Part shown: positions 19,113-29,555 of the stretch, piece by piece
Layout: every line of letters begins with the position of its first letter
Numbering within the stretch: the first letter of the stretch is position 1
NCBI RefSeq assembly: GCF_943373825.1
Contig: NZ_CALSBP010000002.1
Location: 1,787,501 to 1,851,500 of the forward strand
DNA length: 64,000 nt
Source of the DNA: Aquimarina spinulae
Lineage (GTDB): Bacteria > Bacteroidota > Bacteroidia > Flavobacteriales > Flavobacteriaceae
Direction: 5' to 3'
The notes under the pieces: generated by a model
What the model saw: only the letters and a program-made list of their open reading frames with translations
What the model was told of the DNA's origin: nothing
The model's database searches: none
Translations under genes and position numbers: made by a program

Positions 19113-20069
19113 TTGAATATTAAAGAGTTTTCATATCTACTTCAAAATCCTGCCCAGCTTAATAAGGAGCAGGCAAAATCCCTTGAAAAAATCACAAGAA
19201 CATTTCCTTATTTTCAGTCAGCACGAGCATTGGTATTAAAATCCTTAAAAGATCAGGAAAGTTTTAGGTACAACCAGGAATTAAAGACCACCGCAGCATA
19301 CACTACAGATCGCAGTGTATTATTTGATTTTATCACCTCTGATCTTTTTAAAGAAAGTAACATTACCGAAGAAGTAAAAAAGAAACAGAAGTCTGATATA
19401 ACAGTTATCGATCCAGAAGAGATTAAAATGCTTCCGAGAATAGCTATGGATGATGCTGTAAGAATGAAAATGAAAGAAGCAGAAAATGTTCTGGATCCCA
19501 AATTATTTTCTGAAAGAAAAGAAAACAGCACTCTTAAACAAATCGAAATTGCTAAGTCTGCAACTCCTGATATAACAGAAAAAGATCAACCAAAAAACAT
19601 TCAAGATAAAAACAAAACTCCAGAAGAAACTTTACAAATTGATAAACCTCTGGATTTTAATAAAAAAGAAACACATTCTTTTGCAGAATGGTTAAAACTA
19701 ACCTCTTTACACCCAATAGACAGAGATTCTGATCAGGAAATCAAAGCTCCGAGCCCTGAAATTGAAGAACAAAAACCTGTTAAATCATTAGATCAAAAAC
19801 ATAAATTCGATTTGATAGATGAGTTTATCGCTAACAATCCTAAGATACAACCTGCTGCCAAGAATACTCCTGCGCGCAATCTGGCTAAGGAAAATCTAGT
19901 TCCTTCAGACGAATTAATGACAGAAACTTTGGCCAGAGTATATTTGGTTCAGAAAAACTATAAAAAAGCAATTCAGGCTTATAACATATTAATTTTGAAA
20001 AATCCCGAAAAAAGTGGTTTCTTTGCAGACCAAATTCGAGCGATAAAAAAATTACAAGAAAATAAATAA
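19113..20069 (+). CDS. TPR-containing protein between lptE and secG
   Basis: 318 aa. TTG at 19113 is the best start, because the family N-terminus (MNIKEFSYLLQNPAQLNKEQ) begins right there. The middle (about 90-250) is charged and low in complexity, probably disordered. The C-terminus holds at least one TPR unit (ARVYLVQKNYKKAIQAYNILILKNP). There is no signal peptide, so it is cytoplasmic. The position just before secG is typical for flavobacteria, but the function is unknown. Confidence 0.8.
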   Translation: MNIKEFSYLLQNPAQLNKEQAKSLEKITRTFPYFQSARALVLKSLKDQESFRYNQELKTTAAYTTDRSVLFDFITSDLFKESNITEEVKKKQKSDITVIDPEEIKMLPRIAMDDAVRMKMKEAENVLDPKLFSERKENSTLKQIEIAKSATPDITEKDQPKNIQDKNKTPEETLQIDKPLDFNKKETHSFAEWLKLTSLHPIDRDSDQEIKAPSPEIEEQKPVKSLDQKHKFDLIDEFIANNPKIQPAAKNTPARNLAKENLVPSDELMTETLARVYLVQKNYKKAIQAYNILILKNPEKSGFFADQIRAIKKLQENK

Positions 20070-20076
20070 CAATATA

Positions 20077-20406
20077 ATGACAACGTTTTCAATATTCTTA
20101 ATCCTAATCGTTATCGTATCTTTTTTACTGGTAGTAGTAATTATGGTACAGAACCCTAAAGGAGGTGGATTATCTTCTTCTTTTGGTGGCGGCGGAACAC
20201 AACAACTAGGTGGTGTAAAAAAGACTACAGATTTCTTAGACAAGAGTACCTGGACTTTAGCCACACTATTACTGGTATTAATCCTGTTATCTAATATAGA
20301 TTTAATGGGTGGAAGCTCTATTCCCGAATCAAAAGTTAATACCGAGGATGTTCAGATAGAAACTCCTGTTACTCCTCCGGCAACAGAAAATGATGACAAA
20401 GAATAA
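20077..20406 (+). CDS. secG: preprotein translocase subunit SecG
   Basis: 109 aa with two membrane helices (about 5-22 and 57-76) separated by the SecG loop VQNPKGGGLSSSFGGGGTQQLGG. The acidic, Pro/Thr-rich tail is normal for Bacteroidota. It is part of the SecYEG channel for Sec-dependent export. It starts 7 bases after the TPR gene and is followed by a terminator. Confidence 0.95.
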   Translation: MTTFSIFLILIVIVSFLLVVVIMVQNPKGGGLSSSFGGGGTQQLGGVKKTTDFLDKSTWTLATLLLVLILLSNIDLMGGSSIPESKVNTEDVQIETPVTPPATENDDKE

Positions 20407-20430
20407 CATCTATTAAAAAAAACAACAACA

Positions 20431-20464
20431 AAAATGTCGACTTGTCATATAGTCGGCATTTTTT
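20431..20464 (+). terminator. terminator after secG
   Basis: The arms AAAATGTCGACT and AGTCGGCATTTT (one T-G pair) are followed by further T residues. This separates secG from groESL. Confidence 0.75.
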
Positions 20465-20490
20465 GTTTCAATTTGTCAGTATCGTCCCAC

Positions 20491-20505
20491 TGGCATAATT
20501 TCTGA
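20491..20505 (+). promoter_or_regulatory. possible sigma-54-like element upstream of groES
   Basis: TGGCATAATTTCTGA keeps the -24 GG and the -12 TG of TGGCAY-N5-TTGC but lacks the final GC. A TGTCAG lies 13 bases before it. No TAnnTTTG element is evident in this 100-base region. The assignment is tentative. Confidence 0.25.
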
Positions 20506-20562
20506 AATAAGAAGCATCGAAGATTTCATTTTAATTTTAACAAAAAAAAACAACAAATCATA

Positions 20563-20838
20563 ATGGGAGTAAACATCAAACCTCTTTCAGACCGTGTGGT
20601 TGTAGAGCCACTTCCTGCAGAGACGCAAACAGCATCAGGATTATTTATTCCTGACTCAGCCCAGGAAAAACAACAAAAAGGTAAAGTAGCTGCTGTAGGT
20701 GGCGGTAAAAAAGATCACGATATGACTGTTAAAGTTGGTGATACCGTACTTTATGGTAAATACGCTGGTACCGAATTAAAATTAGATGGAAAGGATTATT
20801 TAATCATGCGTGAGGATGACATCCTTGCTATCGTATAA
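20563..20838 (+). CDS. groES: co-chaperonin GroES
   Basis: 91 aa, full length. It has the typical start IKPLSDRVVVEPLPAE, the mobile loop around TASGLFIPDSAQEKQQKG, and the end IMREDDILAIV. It forms the heptameric lid of the GroEL chamber. GroEL follows after 114 bases. Confidence 0.98.
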   Translation: MGVNIKPLSDRVVVEPLPAETQTASGLFIPDSAQEKQQKGKVAAVGGGKKDHDMTVKVGDTVLYGKYAGTELKLDGKDYLIMREDDILAIV

Positions 20839-20933
20839 GAAGTATCAATTTAAAAATCACAAAAAACAAATCCACTGCTTTATTCAATATATTCTATGAA
20901 AAGGAAGTTTTGAATGTTGAGATTTGGATTTTA

Positions 20934-22590
<1,657 letters not shown>

Positions 22591-22649
22591 TCGCCCGGCG
22601 GCAGTAAAAATATTTAGCAAGTTTGTGAATATAAATTTGTTAAGAATAC

Positions 22650-22684
22650 AAAACCCCATTCTGAAAACTCAGGATGGGGTTTTC
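22650..22684 (+). terminator. terminator of groESL
   Basis: AAAACCCCAT and ATGGGGTTTT form the outer stem, CTGA/TCAG extends it with one mismatch, and TTCTTTT follows. It lies 60 bases after groEL. Confidence 0.8.
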
Positions 22685-22720
22685 TTTTACCGAAAAGGCA
22701 GTCTTTAAACTTATCTAACA

Positions 22721-24202
22721 CTAAGAATATTGCTTCATAATACCTTCTACCAACTCTGCCGTCTTTTTATGTTTCTCCTTAGCCAATAGTTGTTTAGGAG
22801 GAGCCATCCTAACTTCACAATCTAATAGCGAACATGATTCGCAAGTGACCCCCACTTTTTCTTTTAATATTTTTGGATCATTAACAAAATTGATTTTTTT
22901 CTCTAGAGTAGAAGATTTCAAAAATCCAATCCCTATACTACGATAATAGTCTTTTTTAAAAGGATCCTTTGTCGCCGAAGTAAACACCAAATACTGTTGA
23001 TCCGTATCTACATAATCAGAGATTTGGATATTAAACGCATATTCCAAATCTTTAGTAGCCGTATGCTGCAAAATCTTAATAGCCATCCATCGTCTGCAGT
23101 AATGCTCATTAACCTCGTTAGCATGAGGTTGCTGTTGGTGCGTAATATGTAATTCTTTAACCAAATTAAACTTCTCTGCCCCTAATTTATGAGTAAACCG
23201 AAGAAAGAATACATTTTGCATACCAAAATCTTTTGGCAATATATTAGTAAGACGTTGGTAAAAAGATTCTGGAGAAGCATTATACAATTTCATAATCTTA
23301 TGAAAAGCTTTCTCAGAGAATCGTTTCATTGAAAATAATTCTTTAAGGTGCTCTTTCAAATGAGCTCTAGGAATAATTAAGACACCAGCAAAGTACGATG
23401 CATAAAAATTATGTAACACTTCTTCAAAATTATCATACTTTATCCATGAAAAGGTATAAGGTCTTTCGGTAATTTCCAGGTATTGATATCCCAACTCCTT
23501 GGCATAAATAAACGTTTTTTGAGCCTCATCTACTCGATCTGATAACAATAGTGTTTTTGTAGAGGGCACAAATACCGATCTCAGATTATCCAATTCTTCC
23601 TGCTTAGGAATCCCGGCAACATTAATTGTATACCCATATTCTTCCTTAAGAATATCTTCTAAATCAGCCGAAGTAATTTTTCCACTTAAATCCAACTGAT
23701 ATGAGTTAGCACATCGCAAAGCCTTATCTTCTAGATCCTTAAAAAAGTTGTTATGCGCTTCTTGATAAGATCGTAAAGAAGCCAGGTAAAAACCTTCACG
23801 ACTCATATTATAATGTTGTGCAATTTCAATAATTGTACTTATAAACGCATTTACTTTTGATGGCGCATTAGCTATAATATCAATTAAATCGCTTTGCTGT
23901 ATCCCAAATAATTCTAATGGAATTTCATCTAGTATTCCAGATTGTAAAATTTCACCAATCGGCGCTAGGTTTTTATCTAATTTTAGAGAAACCAAATTAT
24001 CATAAGGAACATCAAATGTCTCTGCAAGTTTGATAATTTTATCTGTCTTAGGGTACTTTTTTCCTTTTTCTATTTCATTTAAATACGATTTAGAAAGCCC
24101 GCATAACTTTGACAATCCGAAAAGAGACAAGTCCTTCTCTGTTCGTATCTGCTTGATTTTCAGTCCAAAAATCAACCTAATATATTCTTCTGCTATCGCC
24201 AT
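22721..24202 (-). CDS. RamB/ScfR-type transcriptional regulator of the glyoxylate shunt
   Basis: About 493 aa from the ATG at 24202 (ATG 24220 and GTG 24235 are upstream alternatives; 24202 gives the usual EEYIRLIFGLKIKQIR start). The N-terminal HTH_XRE (LSLFGLSKLCGLSKSYLNEIEKGKKYP) is followed by an ImmA/IrrE-like peptidase region and a DUF2083-type C-terminus with a Cys cluster (GVTCESCSLLDCEVRMAPP). The HExxH motif is degenerate (FIYAKELGYQYL), so no protease activity is expected. RamB in corynebacteria and ScfR relatives control acetate and short-chain acyl-CoA metabolism. The divergent aceBA pair fits. It probably senses an acyl-CoA or acetate-related metabolite (inference). Confidence 0.85.
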   Translation of the reverse strand: MAIAEEYIRLIFGLKIKQIRTEKDLSLFGLSKLCGLSKSYLNEIEKGKKYPKTDKIIKLAETFDVPYDNLVSLKLDKNLAPIGEILQSGILDEIPLELFGIQQSDLIDIIANAPSKVNAFISTIIEIAQHYNMSREGFYLASLRSYQEAHNNFFKDLEDKALRCANSYQLDLSGKITSADLEDILKEEYGYTINVAGIPKQEELDNLRSVFVPSTKTLLLSDRVDEAQKTFIYAKELGYQYLEITERPYTFSWIKYDNFEEVLHNFYASYFAGVLIIPRAHLKEHLKELFSMKRFSEKAFHKIMKLYNASPESFYQRLTNILPKDFGMQNVFFLRFTHKLGAEKFNLVKELHITHQQQPHANEVNEHYCRRWMAIKILQHTATKDLEYAFNIQISDYVDTDQQYLVFTSATKDPFKKDYYRSIGIGFLKSSTLEKKINFVNDPKILKEKVGVTCESCSLLDCEVRMAPPKQLLAKEKHKKTAELVEGIMKQYS

Positions 24203-24258
24203 AGGTTCAAAAGTAACCATTTTTGCGTAATTCACGAAAAAACAAAAAGTTCACATTT

Positions 24259-24272
24259 AGCGAACGTTCGCT
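24259..24272. promoter_or_regulatory. perfect palindrome, candidate operator between the regulator and aceB
   Basis: AGCGAACGTTCGCT is a perfect 14-bp palindrome in the 121-base divergent intergenic region. Its last base is the first base of the TTG that serves as the probable -33 element of aceB. It is the best candidate binding site for the RamB-type regulator. Confidence 0.55.
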
Positions 24273-24302
24273 TGTTTTGTAAAAAACTTTTTTATAATAT
24301 TG
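24272..24302 (+). promoter_or_regulatory. probable promoter of aceBA
   Basis: TTG (24272-24274), a 20-base spacer and TAATATTG (24295-24302, 7 of 8 to TAnnTTTG) lie 21 bases before the aceB ATG. The palindrome abuts the -33 element. Confidence 0.45.
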
Positions 24303-24323
24303 TTCACTCAAACGATATAAGTT

Positions 24324-25922
24324 ATGGAAACACAGACAAACCTTAATCAGAAAATTAGCTTCACTAAAGAAGTTAAAAACTACCATCCAGAAATATTGAC
24401 CGATGGAGCCCTGATTTTTTTAGAGGCCTTACAAGATCGTTTTAACGAAAGACGATTAGTCCTTTTAAAAAATCGCCAAAGCCAGCAACAACTATTTGAT
24501 CTGGGAACTCATCCTTCTTTCCCAGAAAACACCAAAGAGATTCGCAATAGCGAATGGGCAGCTGCACCAATTCCTATGGATCTACAAGATCGAAGAGTCG
24601 AAATCACAGGACCTGTCGACAGAAAAATGGTTATTAACGCTTTAAACTCTGGAGCCAAAACATTTATGGCCGACTTCGAGGATAGCAATGCTCCGCTTTG
24701 GGAAAACTGTCTTCAAGGGCAAAAAAATTTAAAAGATGCGATTAACAAAACTATTTCGTTTTATAATCCTAAAAAAGATAAAACCTACAGACTTAACGAA
24801 AAGACAGCCACATTAATCGTACGACCCAGAGGTTTACATCTTAATGAAAAACATCTTTTATCAAAAGGTAAGGAAGTATCTGCTTCTCTATTTGATTTTG
24901 CTTTGTACCTGTTTCATAACAATGAACAGCTTAAAGAAAACGGCACCGGGCCTTATTATTACATCCCTAAACTAGAGCATTTTACTGAAGCTATATGGTG
25001 GAACGATGTAATTGATTTTTCTGAAGACTACTTAGGCATCAAACACGGAACAGTAAAAGTGACGGTTTTGGTAGAAACTATTACAGCAAGTTTTCAACTC
25101 GATGAAATTATCTATGCATTAAAAGATCACATCGTTGGGCTGAATTGTGGAAGATGGGATTATATTTTTAGCTACATCAAAAAACTAAGAAATCACCCAG
25201 GTTTTGTAGTTCCTGATCGTGCCCAGGTAACAATGACCAGTCCATTTATGGATGCATATAGCAAGCTGGTAATTCAAAGATGTCACAAAAGAAATATCCT
25301 GGCAATTGGCGGTATGGCTGCACAAATCCCAATTAAAGAAGACGAAGGCAGAAATGCAATTGCATATGCCAAAGTACAAGCAGACAAAGAGCGAGAAGTA
25401 AAAAACGGTCATGACGGCACATGGGTAGCACATCCGGGATTGGTAGCACTGGCAATGCGCGTATTTGATACTCATATGCCAAATCCTAATCAAATGGATG
25501 TAAAACGTGATGATATATACATTACCGAAAATGATCTTTTAGCTATCCCAAAAGGTACGATTACCGAAAAAGGAATACGACAAAACATTAATGTAGGAAT
25601 TCATTATATCGCCACCTGGTTGGGAGGGAATGGAGCAGTAGCATTATATCATCTTATGGAAGATGCCGCTACTGCAGAAATTAGCAGAACTCAAATATGG
25701 CAATGGCTACAACAGGAAGTAGTTTTAGAAGATGGCAGAACACTTAATAACTCATTATTCACTACTCTTTTTAAAGATGAACTTGAGGTAATTAAAAAGC
25801 AGGTAGGAAACGCACTCTTCAAAACCGAAAATTATCAAAATGCCATCCAGATTTTCGAACAACTGGTAACCTCAGATGAGTTTGAAGAATTTCTTACCAC
25901 CAGAGCATATCAATACATATAA
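24324..25922 (+). CDS. aceB: malate synthase A
   Basis: 532 aa, the usual length of the A isoform. Characteristic stretches include TFMADFEDSNAPLWENCLQGQ, LIVRPRGLHLNEKH, GLNCGRWDYIFSYIKK and NGHDGTWVAHPGLV. It condenses glyoxylate with acetyl-CoA to malate, the second step of the glyoxylate shunt. It is 32 bases ahead of aceA in one operon and divergent from a RamB-type regulator. Confidence 0.97.
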   Translation: METQTNLNQKISFTKEVKNYHPEILTDGALIFLEALQDRFNERRLVLLKNRQSQQQLFDLGTHPSFPENTKEIRNSEWAAAPIPMDLQDRRVEITGPVDRKMVINALNSGAKTFMADFEDSNAPLWENCLQGQKNLKDAINKTISFYNPKKDKTYRLNEKTATLIVRPRGLHLNEKHLLSKGKEVSASLFDFALYLFHNNEQLKENGTGPYYYIPKLEHFTEAIWWNDVIDFSEDYLGIKHGTVKVTVLVETITASFQLDEIIYALKDHIVGLNCGRWDYIFSYIKKLRNHPGFVVPDRAQVTMTSPFMDAYSKLVIQRCHKRNILAIGGMAAQIPIKEDEGRNAIAYAKVQADKEREVKNGHDGTWVAHPGLVALAMRVFDTHMPNPNQMDVKRDDIYITENDLLAIPKGTITEKGIRQNINVGIHYIATWLGGNGAVALYHLMEDAATAEISRTQIWQWLQQEVVLEDGRTLNNSLFTTLFKDELEVIKKQVGNALFKTENYQNAIQIFEQLVTSDEFEEFLTTRAYQYI

Positions 25923-25954
25923 AGTAAATCAATATATAGTAAAATCAATAAGTC

Positions 25955-27232
25955 ATGAACACAGAACAAAGAATAGAAGAATTGATTATCGATTGGACCA
26001 CAAATCCAAGATGGAAAAATGTAGAACGCCCTTATACTGCAGAAGAGGTAGTAAAGTTACAAGGCTCATACAAAATCGAGCATAGCGTAGCTAAACAAGG
26101 TTCTGAAAAACTATGGATGAAACTAAAAACTCAGAATTTTGTAGCGGGATTAGGAGCATTAACAGGTAACCAGGCTGTACAGGAAGTAGAGGCAGGATTA
26201 GAAGCAATATACTTAAGCGGGTGGCAAGTGGCCGCCGATGCAAATCTTGCCGGACAAATGTACCCAGATCAATCTCTATATCCTGTAAATAGTGTTCCGC
26301 AAGTTGTAAAGAGAATTAATAACGCATTACTACGAGCAGATCAAATACAAGTAGTAAATGGCGAGAAAAATAAAAAGGACTATTTGGTTCCTATCGTCGC
26401 AGATGCCGAAGCTGGTTTTGGAGGAAACCTAAATGCTTTTGAATTGATGAAATCTATGATTGAGTCGGGTGCCAGCGGAGTTCATTTTGAAGATCAATTA
26501 AGTTCTGCAAAAAAATGCGGTCATCTTGGCGGAAAAGTATTAGTCCCTACCCAGGAAGCTATTAATAAATTAGTAGCTGCTCGCCTTGCGGCAGATGTAA
26601 TGGGAGTACCCGCAGTTATTATTGCACGTACCGATGCCGATGCAGCCAATTTATTGACTAGCGACGTAGATGAGCGGGATAGAAAGTTTGTTACAGGAGA
26701 ACGCACCGATGAAGGTTTCTTTCATGTAAATAACGGAATAGAGCAAGGTATAGACAGAGGGCTATCATATGCACCTTATGCCGATCTTATTTGGATGGAA
26801 ACCAGTAATCCCGACTTAGAACAAGCTCGTAAATTTGCCGAAGCTATCCATGCCAAATATCCAGATCAAATGCTGGCGTACAATTGCTCTCCTTCTTTTA
26901 ACTGGGCTGCAAAGCTTTCTGTTTCAGAAATGGAAACATTTAGAGAGGAGTTGGCCGCTATGGGGTACAAATTTCAATTCATTACTCTTGCAGGATTTCA
27001 TGCATTAAACACAAGTATGTTTGAGTTATCTAAAGCATATAAAGAAAGAGGAATGGCTGGCTATTCTGAATTACAAGAAAGAGAATTTGCGCTACAAAAA
27101 GACGGATTTCGTGCTGTAAAACATCAAGGATTTGTAGGCACTACATACTTTGACGCTGTACAAAATACAGTAACTGCAGGTAAAGCTTCGACTGTAGCTA
27201 TGGAAGGCAGTACAGAAGTCGAGCAATTCTAA
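25955..27232 (+). CDS. aceA: isocitrate lyase
   Basis: 425 aa. The catalytic signature KKCGHLGGK contains the active-site Cys (about residue 188). Other family motifs are [29 protein letters not shown] and YNCSPSFNW. It splits isocitrate to succinate and glyoxylate and bypasses the CO2-releasing steps of the TCA cycle, allowing growth on acetate or fatty acids. It ends just before a terminator. Confidence 0.97.
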   Translation: MNTEQRIEELIIDWTTNPRWKNVERPYTAEEVVKLQGSYKIEHSVAKQGSEKLWMKLKTQNFVAGLGALTGNQAVQEVEAGLEAIYLSGWQVAADANLAGQMYPDQSLYPVNSVPQVVKRINNALLRADQIQVVNGEKNKKDYLVPIVADAEAGFGGNLNAFELMKSMIESGASGVHFEDQLSSAKKCGHLGGKVLVPTQEAINKLVAARLAADVMGVPAVIIARTDADAANLLTSDVDERDRKFVTGERTDEGFFHVNNGIEQGIDRGLSYAPYADLIWMETSNPDLEQARKFAEAIHAKYPDQMLAYNCSPSFNWAAKLSVSEMETFREELAAMGYKFQFITLAGFHALNTSMFELSKAYKERGMAGYSELQEREFALQKDGFRAVKHQGFVGTTYFDAVQNTVTAGKASTVAMEGSTEVEQF

Positions 27233-27277
27233 ATATAAAGCATGATTTTTTCCGATTTTTACAATTATTGTGCTTTA

Positions 27278-27312
27278 AAACGGCACTCATTAAGGTGAGT
27301 GTCGTTTTTTTT
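27278..27312 (+). terminator. terminator of aceBA
   Basis: AAACGGCACTCA and TGAGTGTCGTTT pair with one G-T and are followed by a T run. It lies about 45 bases after the aceA stop. Confidence 0.8.
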
Positions 27313-27347
27313 AGTCAGTACCACTCACTTTAAAGAACGATAAGGTA

Positions 27348-28112
27348 TCAATCACATTTCCACCTAAAATCTGATATTTTATACTTTGTGTTTCCTTTAA
27401 AATTATAGTGCCACCATTCTGTTCTAATGGTCTTAAAGCCATGCTTCTCCATAGTTTCTTTTAACAACTTACGATGCCCAAGTACTGTTTTCGATAGCGA
27501 TTTATACGAATGATGTGCTTCTTTTCCGAAATGATCAAAATCTGTTCCCATATCGACATGTCCACCAGCTGATCTAACCAAAGTTATATCTACAGCTGCC
27601 CCTCTATTATGTACGGATCCTCCTTTTGGGTCTGCTACATATCCAGGATTAGGAAAGATCTTCCACATTTTTTTCTGTACACTATATGGTCGATAGCAAT
27701 CAAAGAATTTCATTCTGTATCCTTGAGTAAGCAAATCATTATTTACCTTTATAAGTGCTTCTGCTACGTCTTTTCTAACAAAGCATTTGGCGCAAGAATA
27801 TACTTTTTCTTTTAAAAAATTATCAGAGGTAGCGTATTTCATATCCAAAATAAACTCATCAGACAAGCTCTCTATATTTATAAAATCTTTATCATTCGAA
27901 GTAACTTCTATGCTCGGCCCGCCGATAAGCATTACTATCGAATCTTTTTTTCTGAGCATACTCTGTTCTACTTTTTTCCCCCGTAACTGTAGTGCTTTAG
28001 ATTTTTCTATAAGAGCAATTGTCCGAACCGTAAGCCCAGGAGTCATTTTTGCTTCACTACAGGAAAAAAAGAGTACAGAAAAAATCAACAAGATTAATTT
28101 TTTCTCAATCAT
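27348..28112 (-). CDS. D-Ala-D-Ala dipeptidase (VanX/DdpX family, M15D), lipoprotein
   Basis: 254 aa. The lipoprotein signal ends in LLIFSVLFFSCSEA (Cys 18). The peptidase part has the zinc-site motifs of M15D enzymes, SVHNRGAAVDITL (His and Asp ligands) and TEWWHYNF (catalytic Glu and third ligand), plus FDCYRPYSVQKKMW. Members cleave D-Ala-D-Ala; outside vancomycin clusters they mostly serve peptidoglycan turnover. No vanH, vanA or vanS-like gene lies near, so a resistance role is not indicated. Confidence 0.9.
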   Translation of the reverse strand: MIEKKLILLIFSVLFFSCSEAKMTPGLTVRTIALIEKSKALQLRGKKVEQSMLRKKDSIVMLIGGPSIEVTSNDKDFINIESLSDEFILDMKYATSDNFLKEKVYSCAKCFVRKDVAEALIKVNNDLLTQGYRMKFFDCYRPYSVQKKMWKIFPNPGYVADPKGGSVHNRGAAVDITLVRSAGGHVDMGTDFDHFGKEAHHSYKSLSKTVLGHRKLLKETMEKHGFKTIRTEWWHYNFKGNTKYKISDFRWKCD

Positions 28113-28305
28113 ATCCTTTTTGTTTTATCCCAATTACAATACTAATCCAGTACGTATTAATGTCTTAAATTTCCCTCAAAATTAAGTTTATTTACGCACT
28201 TGATTCCTTATAAATATAATCAATATTTCTATTATAAGTATTTTCTTACTTTCCTATACTGGAAATATATTTTATATTTTGTACTAAATAACACGAATTC
28301 ACCTG

Positions 28306-28875
28306 CTATTCAAAAGTTTTTTCCACATTTCCACAGGCAAGCATTTTTTTTCCATAATATGGATTTCTAATTTCTTTAGAATCAGATAACCAATATCCTC
28401 CTTCTCCATCAAATGCCATAGGGCAAAATTGCTTATACACTTCGCCAGATGTAATTTCTGCTTTACCAATCAGTTTTTCTACTTCACTAGTTAATGTTAC
28501 AAAAAAATCACGTTGTTTTTTGATGTCTTTGGTTAGTGAAATGAGTTTTGAAACTGCTTTAAGCTGTTCATTCTCTTTTGAATCCTCTATAACAGCTTCT
28601 ATTTTTTTTGTTTCTGCCTGCACAATACTACTTTCTGAATTTACTAAAGCTGCTTTTACAGATAGATACAAATCATATATTTCTTGAATTTTTACATCAG
28701 AAAACTTAACTTCTGATCTAGAATCGGTCTTATTATAATCGGCAATTTCATTTACACTATCATCTACAGTAACCGATTCGGGTTTCTTATCCTTATTACA
28801 GGATACACCTGCCAAAGTTATAAATACTATTACTATAAAAAATCTTCCTGTTGTTCTCAAAATACTACTGCACAT
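28306..28875 (-). CDS. DUF3347-domain lipoprotein
   Basis: 189 aa. A signal ending in FITLAGVSCNKDKK places a lipidated Cys at about residue 26. The rest is a helical DUF3347 domain with the terminal motif KQFCPMAFDGEGGYWLSDSKEIRNPYYGKKMLACGNV. The Cys, Met and Tyr residues there resemble the copper-related CusB-associated module. It is a single gene without metal-transport neighbours, so a role in copper binding is only an inference. Confidence 0.75.
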   Translation of the reverse strand: MCSSILRTTGRFFIVIVFITLAGVSCNKDKKPESVTVDDSVNEIADYNKTDSRSEVKFSDVKIQEIYDLYLSVKAALVNSESSIVQAETKKIEAVIEDSKENEQLKAVSKLISLTKDIKKQRDFFVTLTSEVEKLIGKAEITSGEVYKQFCPMAFDGEGGYWLSDSKEIRNPYYGKKMLACGNVEKTFE

Positions 28876-29030
28876 GCAATTATACGCTAAAAATTAGTCT
28901 AGTTTCTTCACCATTAAGATGTCAAAAATACTCTATATATAAAACAATCGCCAATGCATTTTTATTTTTTAAGTGATTTTTTAACAAAACAATACCATTC
29001 TAAATAAGAGGCTTTTATATTTTTTTTAGA

Positions 29031-29038
29031 TATTTTTG
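29031..29038 (+). promoter_or_regulatory. -7 element upstream of the GAF-domain gene
   Basis: TATTTTTG matches TAnnTTTG, but no clear TTTG lies at the -33 position. It places the transcript start near 29045, only a few bases before a TTG and 13 before the ATG at 29058, which supports the ATG as the start. Confidence 0.4.
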
Positions 29039-29057
29039 CCGGGAAAAATTGTTAGGA

Positions 29058-29513
29058 ATGCTTTTTGAAGATTTAAAACCCCAGGTTACTCATATACTTA
29101 AGGACAATGACGAATCTGTTACAGATAGACTGTATATGATTTGCAAACTACTTAAAGACAACATAAGCCACTATGATTGGGTTGGTTTTTATTTTAAAAA
29201 TGAAGACAAAGAAGAATTAAAACTTCGCACATATGTTGGCGAAAAAACAGATCACGATATTATTCCTTTCGGAAAAGGGATTTGCGGTCAGGTTGCTATT
29301 TCTAATGAGAATTTTGTGGTTCCTGATGTGCAGGCACAAAACAATTATATCGCATGTAGTCTAACTGTTAAATCAGAAATCGTAATCCCTCTATTCAAGA
29401 ATGGAGAAAATATTGGGCAGATTGATATTGACTCTGAGAGCTCAGATCCTTTTACAGAAAAAGATGAACGATTTTTAGAATTTGTAAATCAAGAAGTTGC
29501 TAAAATCCTTTAA
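29058..29513 (+). CDS. GAF-domain protein of the free methionine-(R)-sulfoxide reductase family
   Basis: 151 aa from ATG 29058 (a TTG at 29049 would add three residues). A single GAF domain covers the whole protein: HYDWVGFYFKNEDKEELKLR, IPFGKGICGQVA and NYIACSLTVKSEIVIPL. The fRMsr enzymes of E. coli and yeast use three Cys. Two equivalents are here (GICG and IACS), but the first (VACQ in yeast) is missing. Whether it still reduces free Met-R-sulfoxide or binds another small molecule is open. It is followed 42 bases later by galE. Confidence 0.82.
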   Translation: MLFEDLKPQVTHILKDNDESVTDRLYMICKLLKDNISHYDWVGFYFKNEDKEELKLRTYVGEKTDHDIIPFGKGICGQVAISNENFVVPDVQAQNNYIACSLTVKSEIVIPLFKNGENIGQIDIDSESSDPFTEKDERFLEFVNQEVAKIL

Positions 29514-29555
29514 TTATTGTTCCTTCGTTGGTACAAATATTAAATCATTTTACAT

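Noticed and set aside
25876..26085. 69-aa plus-strand open frame over the aceB-aceA junction
   Set aside because: It overlaps the end of aceB and the start of aceA in another frame and has no own start signal.
27348..28112. VanX-like gene as part of vancomycin resistance
   Set aside because: No D-lactate dehydrogenase, ligase or VanRS-type regulator adjoins. The gene alone points to peptidoglycan turnover.
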